From positions 1 to 6,660 of the forward strand of contig JAFYMA010000146.1 in the NCBI GenBank assembly GCA_017556845.1: a stretch of DNA of 6,660 nucleotides, given 5' to 3'. The notes beneath the pieces are model-generated. The model worked only from the letters and a program-made list of their open reading frames with translations, was not told where the DNA came from and made no database searches. Position numbers and translations under genes: made by a program. Shown here in pieces: positions 1 through 5,556 of this stretch (its first letter is position 1; every line of letters starts with the position of its first letter). This stretch comes from Clostridia bacterium. GTDB taxonomy: Bacteria > Bacillota > Clostridia > Oscillospirales > CAG-272.

Positions 1-430
1 ACGATGCGCCGAAAAGCCCCGTTTCCTCCTCTGCGGTAAACAGACACTGTAAGCGCGGCATAGGCTCCGTGCTTTCAAGCAGAGCGAGCATTATGCCGAT
101 AGCGGCGCCGTCGTCTGCGCCGAGAGTCGTGCCGTTTGCGGAGAGCTTGCCGTCCTTTTCATATATCTGTATCGGATCCGACGTAAAATCGTGCGTGCTC
201 GATATTTCCTTTTCGCACACCATATCCGTATGGCCCTGCAAGCAAAACGCAGGAGCGTTTTCATATCCCGTCGATGCGGGCTTGTTTATCAGAACGTTAC
301 GGTTTTCGTCTGTATAATATTCAAGTCCGTGCTTTTTTGCAAAATCGCAAAGATACTGTGCGATCTTTTCCTCCGAGCCTGACGGACGCGGTATTTTTGA
401 AATTTCATAAAAATACTGTAAATGTGTCAT
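1..430 (-). CDS. pepD: Aminoacyl-histidine dipeptidase (PepD, M20 family), N-terminal part, cut by the window edge
   Basis: The first 143 codons of a cytoplasmic zinc dipeptidase that cleaves Xaa-His and other dipeptides. I translated it by hand from the reverse strand. The start ATG (428-430) is preceded by GGAG seven bases upstream. Visible family marks are the N-terminal ISKIPRPSGSEEKI segment, the metal-binding LQGHTDMVCEK (H67, D69), GTTLGADDG with the expected bridging aspartate D106, and TAEEETGLFGA, where E135/E136 would be the catalytic base and a metal ligand by alignment from memory with E. coli PepD. The E. coli enzyme is about 485 residues, so roughly 70 percent lies outside the window. 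No frameshift or stop is seen. It starts 14 bp after the stop of the upstream gene on the same strand and shares its likely promoter. Other M20 peptidases such as PepT are possible, but the HTDMVCEK and GTTLGADDG motifs favour PepD. Confidence 0.9.
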   Translation of the reverse strand, partial: MTHLQYFYEISKIPRPSGSEEKIAQYLCDFAKKHGLEYYTDENRNVLINKPASTGYENAPAFCLQGHTDMVCEKEISSTHDFTSDPIQIYEKDGKLSANGTTLGADDGAAIGIMLALLESTEPMPRLQCLFTAEEETGLFGAS

Positions 431-444
431 TTTATATCTCCGTT

Positions 445-1179
445 TTAAATTATTTCGTAAAGATTTGCTCTGCCTCTTTTACCGCAGAGTCTTATTGCAC
501 CGACGCTTTCAAGAGTCTTTAATGCCCCGGACAGTCTTACTCCCCGCAATCCCGTTTTTTTCGATAGCTCGACAGCGGTAAACTCGTTTTCAAGATCGCA
601 CGGCAAAAGCAGAGAATGATCGTCACACCCTACCTTTACGATGCTAACGAGCCTTTTCGGAACACGGTCAAACCGCATTAAGCGCGTTTTTCTTTTCGGA
701 TTCGTCATACGGTATTCGACAAGCTCCGTAAAGCACAGATGCACCGTAAGATCGGGATTTTTCAGATGATCCTTTATAAAATACAGCTCCGGCAGAACAC
801 TGTACGCATTTTCCCTTTTGGGCGATCTTCTTTCCTTGCTCATCTCGCCCGTATCACCGTTTAAGACTGATATATATTTCACACACGCTACGGGAAATAC
901 GATATTGACCTTGTAAAGCGGAAGAAATGCGGATAGCTTTTTATTAAGATTTCTGAAATCCCTCGTCTGTATCTCCGTTATTACGCCGTCTTTAAAAATG
1001 TCGGCTATATATCCGCAAACGGGAAACTCGTGATACGCCTTGTCGGGCTCTGATGCGTACTTTAAAACTGCGTGAAGCGTTCCCTCTGAATACGTGCCTA
1101 TGTTATATCGCTCGTGCTCTGAGTGCATAACGGTCTGCATAGCATCGTTGAACATCTGCTCTGTAAACAGTACGCCCAT
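445..1179 (-). CDS. Conserved hypothetical protein: PD-(D/E)XK-like N-terminal domain plus C-terminal winged helix
   Basis: A 244-residue cytoplasmic protein of unknown function, of a type I recall as common but uncharacterised in Firmicutes. The N-terminal half contains EGTLHAVLK (E32), GYIADIFKDG (D60) and ITEIQT (E69, Q71), then a lysine-rich helix. The order E...D...ExQ with beta-strand spacing resembles a restriction-endonuclease-like fold in which the usual ExK has become ExQ. KERRSPKRE (residues 115-123) is a basic segment. The C-terminus (about 199-244) reads FTAVELSKKTGL...LKTLESVGAIRL...GRANLYEI, a typical winged helix-turn-helix with recognition helix and wing, so DNA binding is likely. 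The start is set by GGGGG six bases before the ATG. It is first in an operon with pepD. Nuclease activity is inference; a non-catalytic sensor-regulator is equally possible. Confidence 0.8.
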   Translation of the reverse strand: MGVLFTEQMFNDAMQTVMHSEHERYNIGTYSEGTLHAVLKYASEPDKAYHEFPVCGYIADIFKDGVITEIQTRDFRNLNKKLSAFLPLYKVNIVFPVACVKYISVLNGDTGEMSKERRSPKRENAYSVLPELYFIKDHLKNPDLTVHLCFTELVEYRMTNPKRKTRLMRFDRVPKRLVSIVKVGCDDHSLLLPCDLENEFTAVELSKKTGLRGVRLSGALKTLESVGAIRLCGKRGRANLYEII

Positions 1180-1200
1180 ATCATACCCCCGTTTAAAATA

Positions 1201-1228
1201 ATGCCGCTATTAAAAGCGTATACGGCAT
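1201..1228. repeat. Short inverted repeat (ATGCCG...CGGCAT), possible operator or leader hairpin
   Basis: ATGCCG (1201-1206) and CGGCAT (1223-1228) are perfect 6-bp inverted arms, with a further TAT/ATA pairing inside. The right arm overlaps the -10 box of the minus-strand promoter and the rest falls over its start point and leader. An operator or a 5' UTR hairpin would both fit. No binding factor can be assigned, although the adjacent XRE regulator and the winged-helix protein itself are the natural candidates. Confidence 0.35.
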
Positions 1229-1255
1229 TTTAACACATAATCGCACAAATTGCAA
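1227..1255 (-). promoter_or_regulatory. Promoter for the minus-strand winged-helix/pepD operon
   Basis: Read on the minus strand, TTGCAA (1250-1255, 4 of 6 consensus) is separated by 17 bases from TAAAAT (1227-1232, 5 of 6 consensus). Transcription would start near 1220, about 40 bases before the first ATG. It is the best sigma-A-like match in the 170-bp divergent gap. Confidence 0.6.
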
Positions 1256-1290
1256 TGTTTTTTACCTTAATAATTATTAACAGTTTTGCC

Positions 1291-1319
1291 TTGACACAGA
1301 TGAAAAGCTATGGTAAACT
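1291..1319 (+). promoter_or_regulatory. Promoter for the XRE-TPR regulator gene
   Basis: Consensus TTGACA (1291-1296), a 17-base spacer and TAAACT (1314-1319, 4 of 6) preceded by TG at the extended -10 position. Transcription would begin near 1326, leaving a short leader before the GGAG (1340-1343) and ATG at 1350. Confidence 0.7.
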
Positions 1320-1349
1320 GTATTTACTATAAAACGTACGGAGAAAGAT

Positions 1350-2243
1350 ATGACATTAGGCGAAAAGATCAGATATTACAGAAAAAAAGCATCGCTGACG
1401 CAAGCACAGCTTGCAGGCGATCATATGACGAGAAATATGCTCTCGCAGATAGAAAACGGCTCGGCAAAGCCGTCTTTGGCAACGATCGAATATCTGACGC
1501 GCCGTCTTGATCTTCCATGTGGCTTTCTGCTTACGGAGAAAAACGACATAGGTGAGTACGATTACTTAAAGACCTTACAAGAGTATAAGACGCTTTACAA
1601 AAACGGCGAATACAAGCGTATCGTCGAAAAGGCGGAGCGGTATGACGGCGACTTTTCCGACGAGATCTCCGCAATGCTTGCAGACTGCTATCTTTCCCTT
1701 GGCAAAAGCGAGTACAGATCGGGCGATATGCCTCTTGCCGAAAAGCATTTTTACGCCTGCATAAGCTATTGCGGAAAAACCGTTTACAATACGGACGATC
1801 TTAAAAATACCGCAAAGCTTTATATGAATCTTATCAACTTCTATTTTGGAAAATACGCAGGAGATTTCGTTGATTTTTCGGACGATTCTTCCTTTGGCAA
1901 CGACTGCCTTTGCGAATATCTTTACGTATACTGTCTGAAGCTGATAGAAACGGGCGGTGCGGAGCACGCTATTGCCGCATCCGAGCTGCCGATTTTTTCA
2001 AACGAATGCTTCGTTATGCACATATATGCAAGATACGAAATGTCAAAGGGTAATTATGCAGAGGCAAAGCAGATCATGACTGAGCTTCTCGGTTACCCCG
2101 CAAGCGAGCATACTGCACAGCTTTTATATAACGTATATTCCGATATGGAGTCGATATGCAGAAGCGGTGAGGACTACAAAAACGCTTATAAATACGCAAA
2201 GCTAAAGGGCGACTTGTATTCTGCGATCATCCATCAAGTCTGA
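1350..2243 (+). CDS. XRE-family helix-turn-helix regulator with C-terminal TPR-like repeats (RRNPP-like)
   Basis: A 297-residue cytoplasmic transcription regulator. Residues 1-61 form a classic XRE/SinR-type HTH: LGEKIRYYRKKASLTQAQLA, then MTRNMLSQIENGSAKPSL with the signature SQIENG, then IEYLTRRLDLPCGFLL. The remainder is all-helical with TPR-like pairs, for example LKTLQEYKTLYKNGEYKRIVEKAE (about 73-96), ADCYLSLGKSEYRSGDMPLAEKHF (about 111-134), HIYARYEMSKGNYAEAKQIM (about 224-243) and SICRSGEDYKNAYKYAKLKGD (about 268-288). This layout matches RRNPP-type regulators, some of which bind signalling peptides; peptide sensing here is inference, and I found no convincing peptide pheromone gene next to it. 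GGAG six bases before the ATG fixes the start. No terminator follows, so some transcription may read into the riboswitch operon. Confidence 0.88.
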   Translation: MTLGEKIRYYRKKASLTQAQLAGDHMTRNMLSQIENGSAKPSLATIEYLTRRLDLPCGFLLTEKNDIGEYDYLKTLQEYKTLYKNGEYKRIVEKAERYDGDFSDEISAMLADCYLSLGKSEYRSGDMPLAEKHFYACISYCGKTVYNTDDLKNTAKLYMNLINFYFGKYAGDFVDFSDDSSFGNDCLCEYLYVYCLKLIETGGAEHAIAASELPIFSNECFVMHIYARYEMSKGNYAEAKQIMTELLGYPASEHTAQLLYNVYSDMESICRSGEDYKNAYKYAKLKGDLYSAIIHQV

Positions 2244-2249
2244 TCGGTA

Positions 2250-2278
2250 TTGACAAACGTCGCGTTATGTGATATAAT
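2250..2278 (+). promoter_or_regulatory. Consensus promoter of the B12-riboswitch operon
   Basis: TTGACA (2250-2255), a 17-base spacer and TATAAT (2273-2278), both perfect consensus, with TG (2270-2271) giving an extended -10 as well. It begins only six bases after the regulator's stop codon. Such a strong promoter suggests that control is exerted downstream, by the riboswitch. Expected transcription start is near 2285. Confidence 0.88.
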
Positions 2279-2291
2279 ACGAAAAAAACAA

Positions 2292-2389
2292 GCATACGGG
2301 TGCTTTGAGGGAAGTTCGGTGAAAATCCGTCGCAACCGCCATTACCGTAAACGCATTTTTTGCAAAGTCGGAATACTCACCCCGTGTGC
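2292..2389 (+). ncRNA. Cobalamin (B12) riboswitch aptamer
   Basis: The leader carries the ordered conserved blocks of the cobalamin riboswitch: GGGTGC (2298-2303), GAGGGAAGTTCGGTGAAAAT (2307-2326) with its CGG...CCG hairpin, then CCGCCATTACCGTAA (2336-2350), a variable GCA/TGC hairpin (2353-2363), and a B12-box-like AAAGTCGGAATACTCACC (2364-2381). The closing stem pairs 2292-2302 with 2378-2389 (one bulged C, one G-U). A small CCGA-TCAT-TCGG hairpin (2396-2407) lies where the kissing-loop partner of many B12 riboswitches sits; that role is a guess. The B12 box departs from the usual AGCCAGGAGACCTGCC, so the subclass is uncertain. By family knowledge, ligand binding would favour the terminator at 2483-2521 and shut off the three genes below. 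Confidence 0.85.
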
Positions 2390-2482
2390 ACGGCACCGAT
2401 CATTCGGAACATTTTTGGGCAAGGAAAAGTGCGGCCGCTTTCTGTTGGGGAGTGGTGTACCTTTCCCGACTGTTTGCCGCTG
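2390..2482 (+). promoter_or_regulatory. Expression platform between aptamer and terminator, with a long alternative hairpin
   Basis: This 93-base stretch joins aptamer to terminator. GGCAA (2417-2421) can pair with TTGCC (2474-2478), and GGAAAAG (2422-2428) with CTTTCC (2461-2466), making a long imperfect hairpin that encloses the palindrome GCGGCCGC (2431-2438). These foldings could compete with or insulate the terminator. I could not compute energies, so which helix is the antiterminator is unresolved. Confidence 0.4.
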
Positions 2483-2521
2483 CGCTTTTACATTTGCTAT
2501 CATTTGTAAAAGCGTTTTTTT
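2483..2521 (+). terminator. Intrinsic terminator controlled by the B12 riboswitch
   Basis: CGCTTTTACA (2483-2492) pairs perfectly with TGTAAAAGCG (2505-2514) across a 12-base loop and is followed directly by seven T residues (2515-2521). It stands after the aptamer and 22 bases before the first start codon, the standard position for a transcriptional off-switch. Confidence 0.9.
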
Positions 2522-2543
2522 CGTTTTACGGAAAGGAAAAAAT

Positions 2544-2738
2544 ATGGCGTATTCAAAAGAAAATTGTATATCGCTGCTTGTGGAAAAGAAAAAACAGCTG
2601 AAGGAAGAAGGATCAGACCGTTATCCCCGCAGATCAGATTTCGATGCGTACGAGGTGATGGCAATAAAGGCACATCTCGGCCCGTGGCCGCGCGCACTCG
2701 AAAAGGCGAACCTTAAGGAAAGGACTGAAAAGAAATGA
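2544..2738 (+). CDS. Small protein resembling a single HNH-endonuclease-associated repeat (64 aa)
   Basis: A 64-residue, highly charged cytoplasmic protein that opens the riboswitch operon. Its core, RYPRRSDF...VMAIKAHLGPWPRALEKANL (residues 26-57), has the spacing of the short helical repeat that accompanies some HNH endonucleases (PF18780-like: a 'tP..sDf' turn, then 'fGsW..AL..aGL'). Only one repeat is present and no HNH catalytic motif is seen. A role in nucleic-acid binding is inference. The ATG at 2544 is chosen because GGAAAGG (2530-2536) lies at proper spacing and the start falls after the terminator; the frame is open further upstream, but that part is riboswitch RNA. Its last codons overlap the next gene by 4 bp (ATGA), showing translational coupling. 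Why such a protein sits in a B12 operon is unknown. Confidence 0.72.
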   Translation: MAYSKENCISLLVEKKKQLKEEGSDRYPRRSDFDAYEVMAIKAHLGPWPRALEKANLKERTEKK

Positions 2739-3511
2739 AAAAATTCTTGATCATCACGGTAATTTTATCCGTTTTGCTGACGTTATACGTATTTGCGAGC
2801 AATGACGTCGTATACGTTACGATAGCAAACGGCACGCTTTTGGCAGAACGCAAGGCAGTAGCCCTTACAGATGCCGACGGCGACGGGGCGATTACTATAA
2901 ACGACGCCCTTATGCTTGCGCACGACAATAAGGACGATTACGGCTATGCAAAAACGGAATACGGTCTCAGCCTTACGAAGCTCTGGGGAGTAAGCGCCGA
3001 CGGATTTGGATATTACCTTAACAACGGTATGGCGTACAGTCTTTCAGATACGGTCAAAAACAAAGATGAGATATACGCCTTTGCTTATACTGACAGCGTG
3101 GGCTTTTCGGACACGTTCTGCTTTTTTGACAGCTCCTATACTCAGGCAGTATGCGGAGAGGATATAAAAATGACGCTTATGCAGGGAGCGTTTGACGAAA
3201 GCTGGAATTACACACCTGCACCCCTTGCAAACGCAAAGATCATGGTTAACGGTGAAAAAAGCGGTATCGTTACCGATGAAAACGGCAATTTCACCGTGAA
3301 ATTCGATATTGACGGCGTATATAAGCTCAGCGCCGTAAAGGAAGGGGCAAATCTGACGCCTCCCTATGCAGAAATAGAGGTAACTCAGGTATCAGATACC
3401 GGTGACGGTGCGGTATCCGTCATTATTTCCGTAATATCTGCGTCGCTTTTTGCGTGCCTTTCATCTCTTGCGGCAATACGCTCTTCGAAAAGAAGAAAAG
3501 AAAATGCGTAA
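2735..3511 (+). CDS. Membrane-anchored extracellular protein with dockerin/EF-hand-like loop, DUF4430-like and Ig-like segments
   Basis: A 258-residue surface protein. Residues 1-21 form a signal peptide (MKKF then a hydrophobic stretch). Residues 46-57 (DADGDGAITIND) make a complete dockerin/EF-hand calcium loop with D46, D48, D50 and D57 placed as ligands. Residues about 79-120 (KLWGVSADGFGYYLNNGMAYSLSDTV..KDEIYAFAY) resemble the DUF4430/transcobalamin beta-domain pattern in which a Y-x-N turn is followed by a 'kDgDei' strand. Residues about 160-217 read LANAKIMVNGEKSGIVTDENGNFTVKF, a typical carboxypeptidase-regulatory/Ig-like module. Residues 225-247 are a transmembrane helix followed by RSSKRRKENA, a positive cytoplasmic tail. 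AGGA lies ten bases before the ATG, which overlaps the previous stop. With the riboswitch upstream, a role in cobalamin binding or in docking the 501-aa partner is inferred; it could instead be a general ligand or adhesion module. Confidence 0.8.
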   Translation: MKKFLIITVILSVLLTLYVFASNDVVYVTIANGTLLAERKAVALTDADGDGAITINDALMLAHDNKDDYGYAKTEYGLSLTKLWGVSADGFGYYLNNGMAYSLSDTVKNKDEIYAFAYTDSVGFSDTFCFFDSSYTQAVCGEDIKMTLMQGAFDESWNYTPAPLANAKIMVNGEKSGIVTDENGNFTVKFDIDGVYKLSAVKEGANLTPPYAEIEVTQVSDTGDGAVSVIISVISASLFACLSSLAAIRSSKRRKENA

Positions 3512-5009
3512 GCTCGTCTGTCTTTTTCTCGTATGTCTTCTTACGCTTAATGCATACGGGCTTGAGATCACCGAAAGCACATCGCACGCAGAAATACAGA
3601 GCTTTATAAACGGTGACCTTACGGAAAACGCGGGCATCAGCTCCGAGTGGTATATATTTGCTTTAAGATACGGCAATTACGATTTTTCATCCTACACGCA
3701 CGCCCTTGATAAATATATCGCCGAAAACGATGTTCCATCGGTAACGCTTTTAAAATACGCCCTTACATATCTTGCGTGCGGAAGAAATACCGAGTCTGTT
3801 TTTGGTATGCTGAACGGCGTTCGGGAGCAAAGCACCGTGATGTATACCGTTTTTGCCCTGCATTTAGCAAATAACGGAATACTTTTGAACGGCAAGGACA
3901 CAGCTATGCTCTGTACAGAGCTTTCAGAGCGTCAGAACGGTGACGGCGGCTGGTCTGTTATAAGCGACAGATCTGACGTTGACGTTACCGCAATGGCACT
4001 GCAAGCACTTGCAGTCCACGCTGACGAATACGAAAATGCCGTTGAAAGCGGTCTGTCCTATTTATCGTCGCATCAGAATGAAAACGGCACGTTTTCAAGC
4101 TACGGAGCGGAAAACTCCGAAAGCACAAGTCAGGTCATCATCGCTCTGTCCGATCTCGGAATAGACTGCAAGACGGATACACGGTTCATTAAAAACGGGC
4201 TTACCGTGCTTGACGGGCTCGATACCTTCAAGGTTGACGGCGGTTACAGCCACGCTTTAAATGGGCAATACAGCACCCTTGCTTCATCGCAGGCTATGTG
4301 CGCCGTTGCCGCGTATGAAAACGGCGGTTACTTTTACGTTTTTGAAAAGCCCTCTATACCGTCTGCACCCGAAACGGACGCTGTGAAGCCCTTGGAAACC
4401 GATAACGTTCAAGCATCGGGCACCGAAGGTGCAGACACGTCGGACGAAAAAAAGGACTCTATGCCATTATGGCGGATAATATTCATAATTGCCGTATGCA
4501 TAGCGTTTGCCGTTATATGCTTCGTTCTTATAATAAAGAAAAAGACAAAGGCACAGAATTTCATAACGGCGTTTTTAGCCTGTGCGCTTGTTATATGCAT
4601 ATCGTTTTTTATCAACGTGTCAACTCCCGATCAGTATTACGGGCAGGCAAGCGGTGATAAAGAGCCGACAGGATACGTTACGATTTCCGTAATATGTGAT
4701 AACGTATCGGATAACGGGATCATCGTTTCGGAAACTAAGATCGGATTTTTTGAGCATCAGTCGGTATACGATATACTGCTCAGTCTTTCAAAAACGCACA
4801 AATTCACGCTTGACGTAAGCGGAAAGGGCGAATTTGCATACATAAGAGCAATTAACGGAATAGCCGAGCATAAATACGGCAACATGTCCGGCTGGGTATA
4901 CACCGTAAACGGTATATCGCCGCATTTATCGTGCGGGGCATATTATCCGTCAGACAATGACGTAATACGCATATATTATACAACGGACGGAACAGACGCC
5001 ATTTCATAA
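3504..5009 (+). CDS. Transcobalamin-like surface protein: alpha/alpha-barrel plus DUF4430, joined by a membrane hairpin
   Basis: A 501-residue predicted cobalamin-binding surface protein. Residues 1-19 are a signal peptide. Residues about 45-275 form a prenyltransferase/terpenoid-cyclase-like alpha/alpha barrel with repeated QNGDGGWS (144-151), HQNENGTFSS (190-199) and KVDGGYSHAL (243-252) turns, each followed by a helix of the 'TAMALQAL' type. Residues 281-320 are an acidic, proline-rich linker. Two transmembrane helices (322-344 and 353-371) flank the short basic loop KKKTKA, so both large parts should face outside. Residues about 392-492 are DUF4430: VYDILLSLSK, then GWVYTVNGISPHLSCGAYYP and DNDVIRIYY. 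Barrel followed by DUF4430 is the domain order of transcobalamin and intrinsic factor, which hold B12 between the two. ATG 3504 is preferred over an in-frame ATG at 3450 because it starts the signal peptide; it overlaps the previous gene by 8 bp. B12 binding is inferred from architecture plus riboswitch. Confidence 0.82.
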   Translation: MRKLVCLFLVCLLTLNAYGLEITESTSHAEIQSFINGDLTENAGISSEWYIFALRYGNYDFSSYTHALDKYIAENDVPSVTLLKYALTYLACGRNTESVFGMLNGVREQSTVMYTVFALHLANNGILLNGKDTAMLCTELSERQNGDGGWSVISDRSDVDVTAMALQALAVHADEYENAVESGLSYLSSHQNENGTFSSYGAENSESTSQVIIALSDLGIDCKTDTRFIKNGLTVLDGLDTFKVDGGYSHALNGQYSTLASSQAMCAVAAYENGGYFYVFEKPSIPSAPETDAVKPLETDNVQASGTEGADTSDEKKDSMPLWRIIFIIAVCIAFAVICFVLIIKKKTKAQNFITAFLACALVICISFFINVSTPDQYYGQASGDKEPTGYVTISVICDNVSDNGIIVSETKIGFFEHQSVYDILLSLSKTHKFTLDVSGKGEFAYIRAINGIAEHKYGNMSGWVYTVNGISPHLSCGAYYPSDNDVIRIYYTTDGTDAIS

Positions 5010-5060
5010 AACAAAAGAACGCTTTGTGATAATAGCATCACTCTAAAGGACAGTTTTCAA

Positions 5061-5099
5061 AAATACGGTATATCTTCAAAGAGGTATGCCGTATTTTAC
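5061..5099 (+). terminator. Intrinsic terminator of the B12-riboswitch operon
   Basis: AAATACGGTATA (5061-5072) pairs with TATGCCGTATTT (5085-5096), 12 pairs with one G-U, around a 12-base loop. The right arm runs into TTTT (5094-5097), a weak U tract, and the left arm is preceded by A residues. It lies 51 bases after the 501-aa gene's stop. The gap between (5010-5060) holds only a small GTGAT/ATCAC hairpin (5026-5041). Confidence 0.65.
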
Positions 5100-5159
5100 A
5101 TTTGTATCCACAAAGGCAGTGCTTGCCGTCGGGAAAATTGACAAGGTATAGATGAACAA

Positions 5160-5214
5160 AAAAGGCTCCCTTGTGTAAAGGGAGCTGTCAGCGAAGCTGA
5201 CTGAGGGATTGTTC
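5160..5214 (+). repeat. Left copy of the double-hairpin repeat
   Basis: Hairpin 1 pairs GCTCCCTT (5165-5172) with AAGGGAGC (5178-5185) around GTGTA. Hairpin 2 pairs GTCAGC (5187-5192) with GCTGAC (5196-5201) around GAA. The unit ends TGAGGGATTGTTC. The stop codon and last codons of the minus-strand DUF559 gene lie inside it (5188-5214). Confidence 0.85.
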
Positions 5215-5556
5215 TACGAGATGATCAATATACTCACAAACACCACGAAAGTTTTTATGTATTTCATTATTGGGTATTCTGACAACCGTCAATCCGTATT
5301 CTTCAAGAAAAGCAGATCTTTCTTCATCGTATTGCTTTCCTTGCTCGGTATAATGTCCCGAACCGTCAAGTTCTATAACGAGCTTTGCCTCTGCACAGTA
5401 AAAATCGGCAATATATTTACCAAGAACCTTTTGGCGCAAAAAACGAACATGATAAGTGCGCAAAAAATCATACCAAAGATGCTTTTCTTCTTTGGTCATA
5501 TTCTTCCGTAGCATTTTTGCGGTAGGAACGATATCTTTATTGTGTTTTCGCTGCAT
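5188..5556 (-). CDS. DUF559 domain endonuclease-like protein (Vsr/PD-(D/E)XK type)
   Basis: A complete 122-residue protein of the DUF559 family, related to very-short-patch-repair endonucleases. The family marks are clear: MTKEEKHLWYDFLR (20-33), VRFLRQKVLGKYIADFYC (37-54, with D51), LVIELDGSGHY (59-69, with E62, D64 and H68) and a final GLTVVRIPNNEI (88-99). These acidic residues would form the nuclease active site, so it looks intact. The gene is wholly enclosed by inverted repeats: GGAGGG six bases before the ATG (5563-5568 on the opposite strand) is part of the right repeat, and the C-terminal EQSLSQLR plus stop are encoded by the left repeat. Family members are generally about this length. 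DNA cleavage is predicted; whether it acts on the repeat itself is unknown. Confidence 0.92.
   Translation of the reverse strand: MQRKHNKDIVPTAKMLRKNMTKEEKHLWYDFLRTYHVRFLRQKVLGKYIADFYCAEAKLVIELDGSGHYTEQGKQYDEERSAFLEEYGLTVVRIPNNEIHKNFRGVCEYIDHLVEQSLSQLR

Noticed and set aside
1575..1967. 130-codon open frame on the minus strand inside the XRE-TPR gene
   Set aside because: It is antisense to a well-supported coding sequence, lacks a ribosome binding site and has no recognisable protein features.
2431..2438. GCGGCCGC palindrome (NotI site) as a cloning scar or operator
   Set aside because: The surrounding sequence is continuous leader RNA with matching pairing partners; nothing points to vector sequence or a protein-binding site.
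2250..2543. Upstream in-frame extension of the 64-aa gene
   Set aside because: The extension overlaps the promoter, aptamer and terminator and encodes no plausible protein; the Shine-Dalgarno site supports the start at 2544.
3450..3503. Earlier in-frame ATG for the 501-aa protein
   Set aside because: It would place 18 unrelated basic residues before a clean signal peptide; the start at 3504 also gives the short overlap expected in this operon.
5139..5167. TTGACA at 5139-5144 as a plus-strand promoter
   Set aside because: No acceptable -10 box lies 16-18 bases downstream, and no plus-strand gene follows.
5209..5511. 100-codon plus-strand frame opposite the DUF559 gene
   Set aside because: It is the shadow of a clear nuclease gene and has no domain features.
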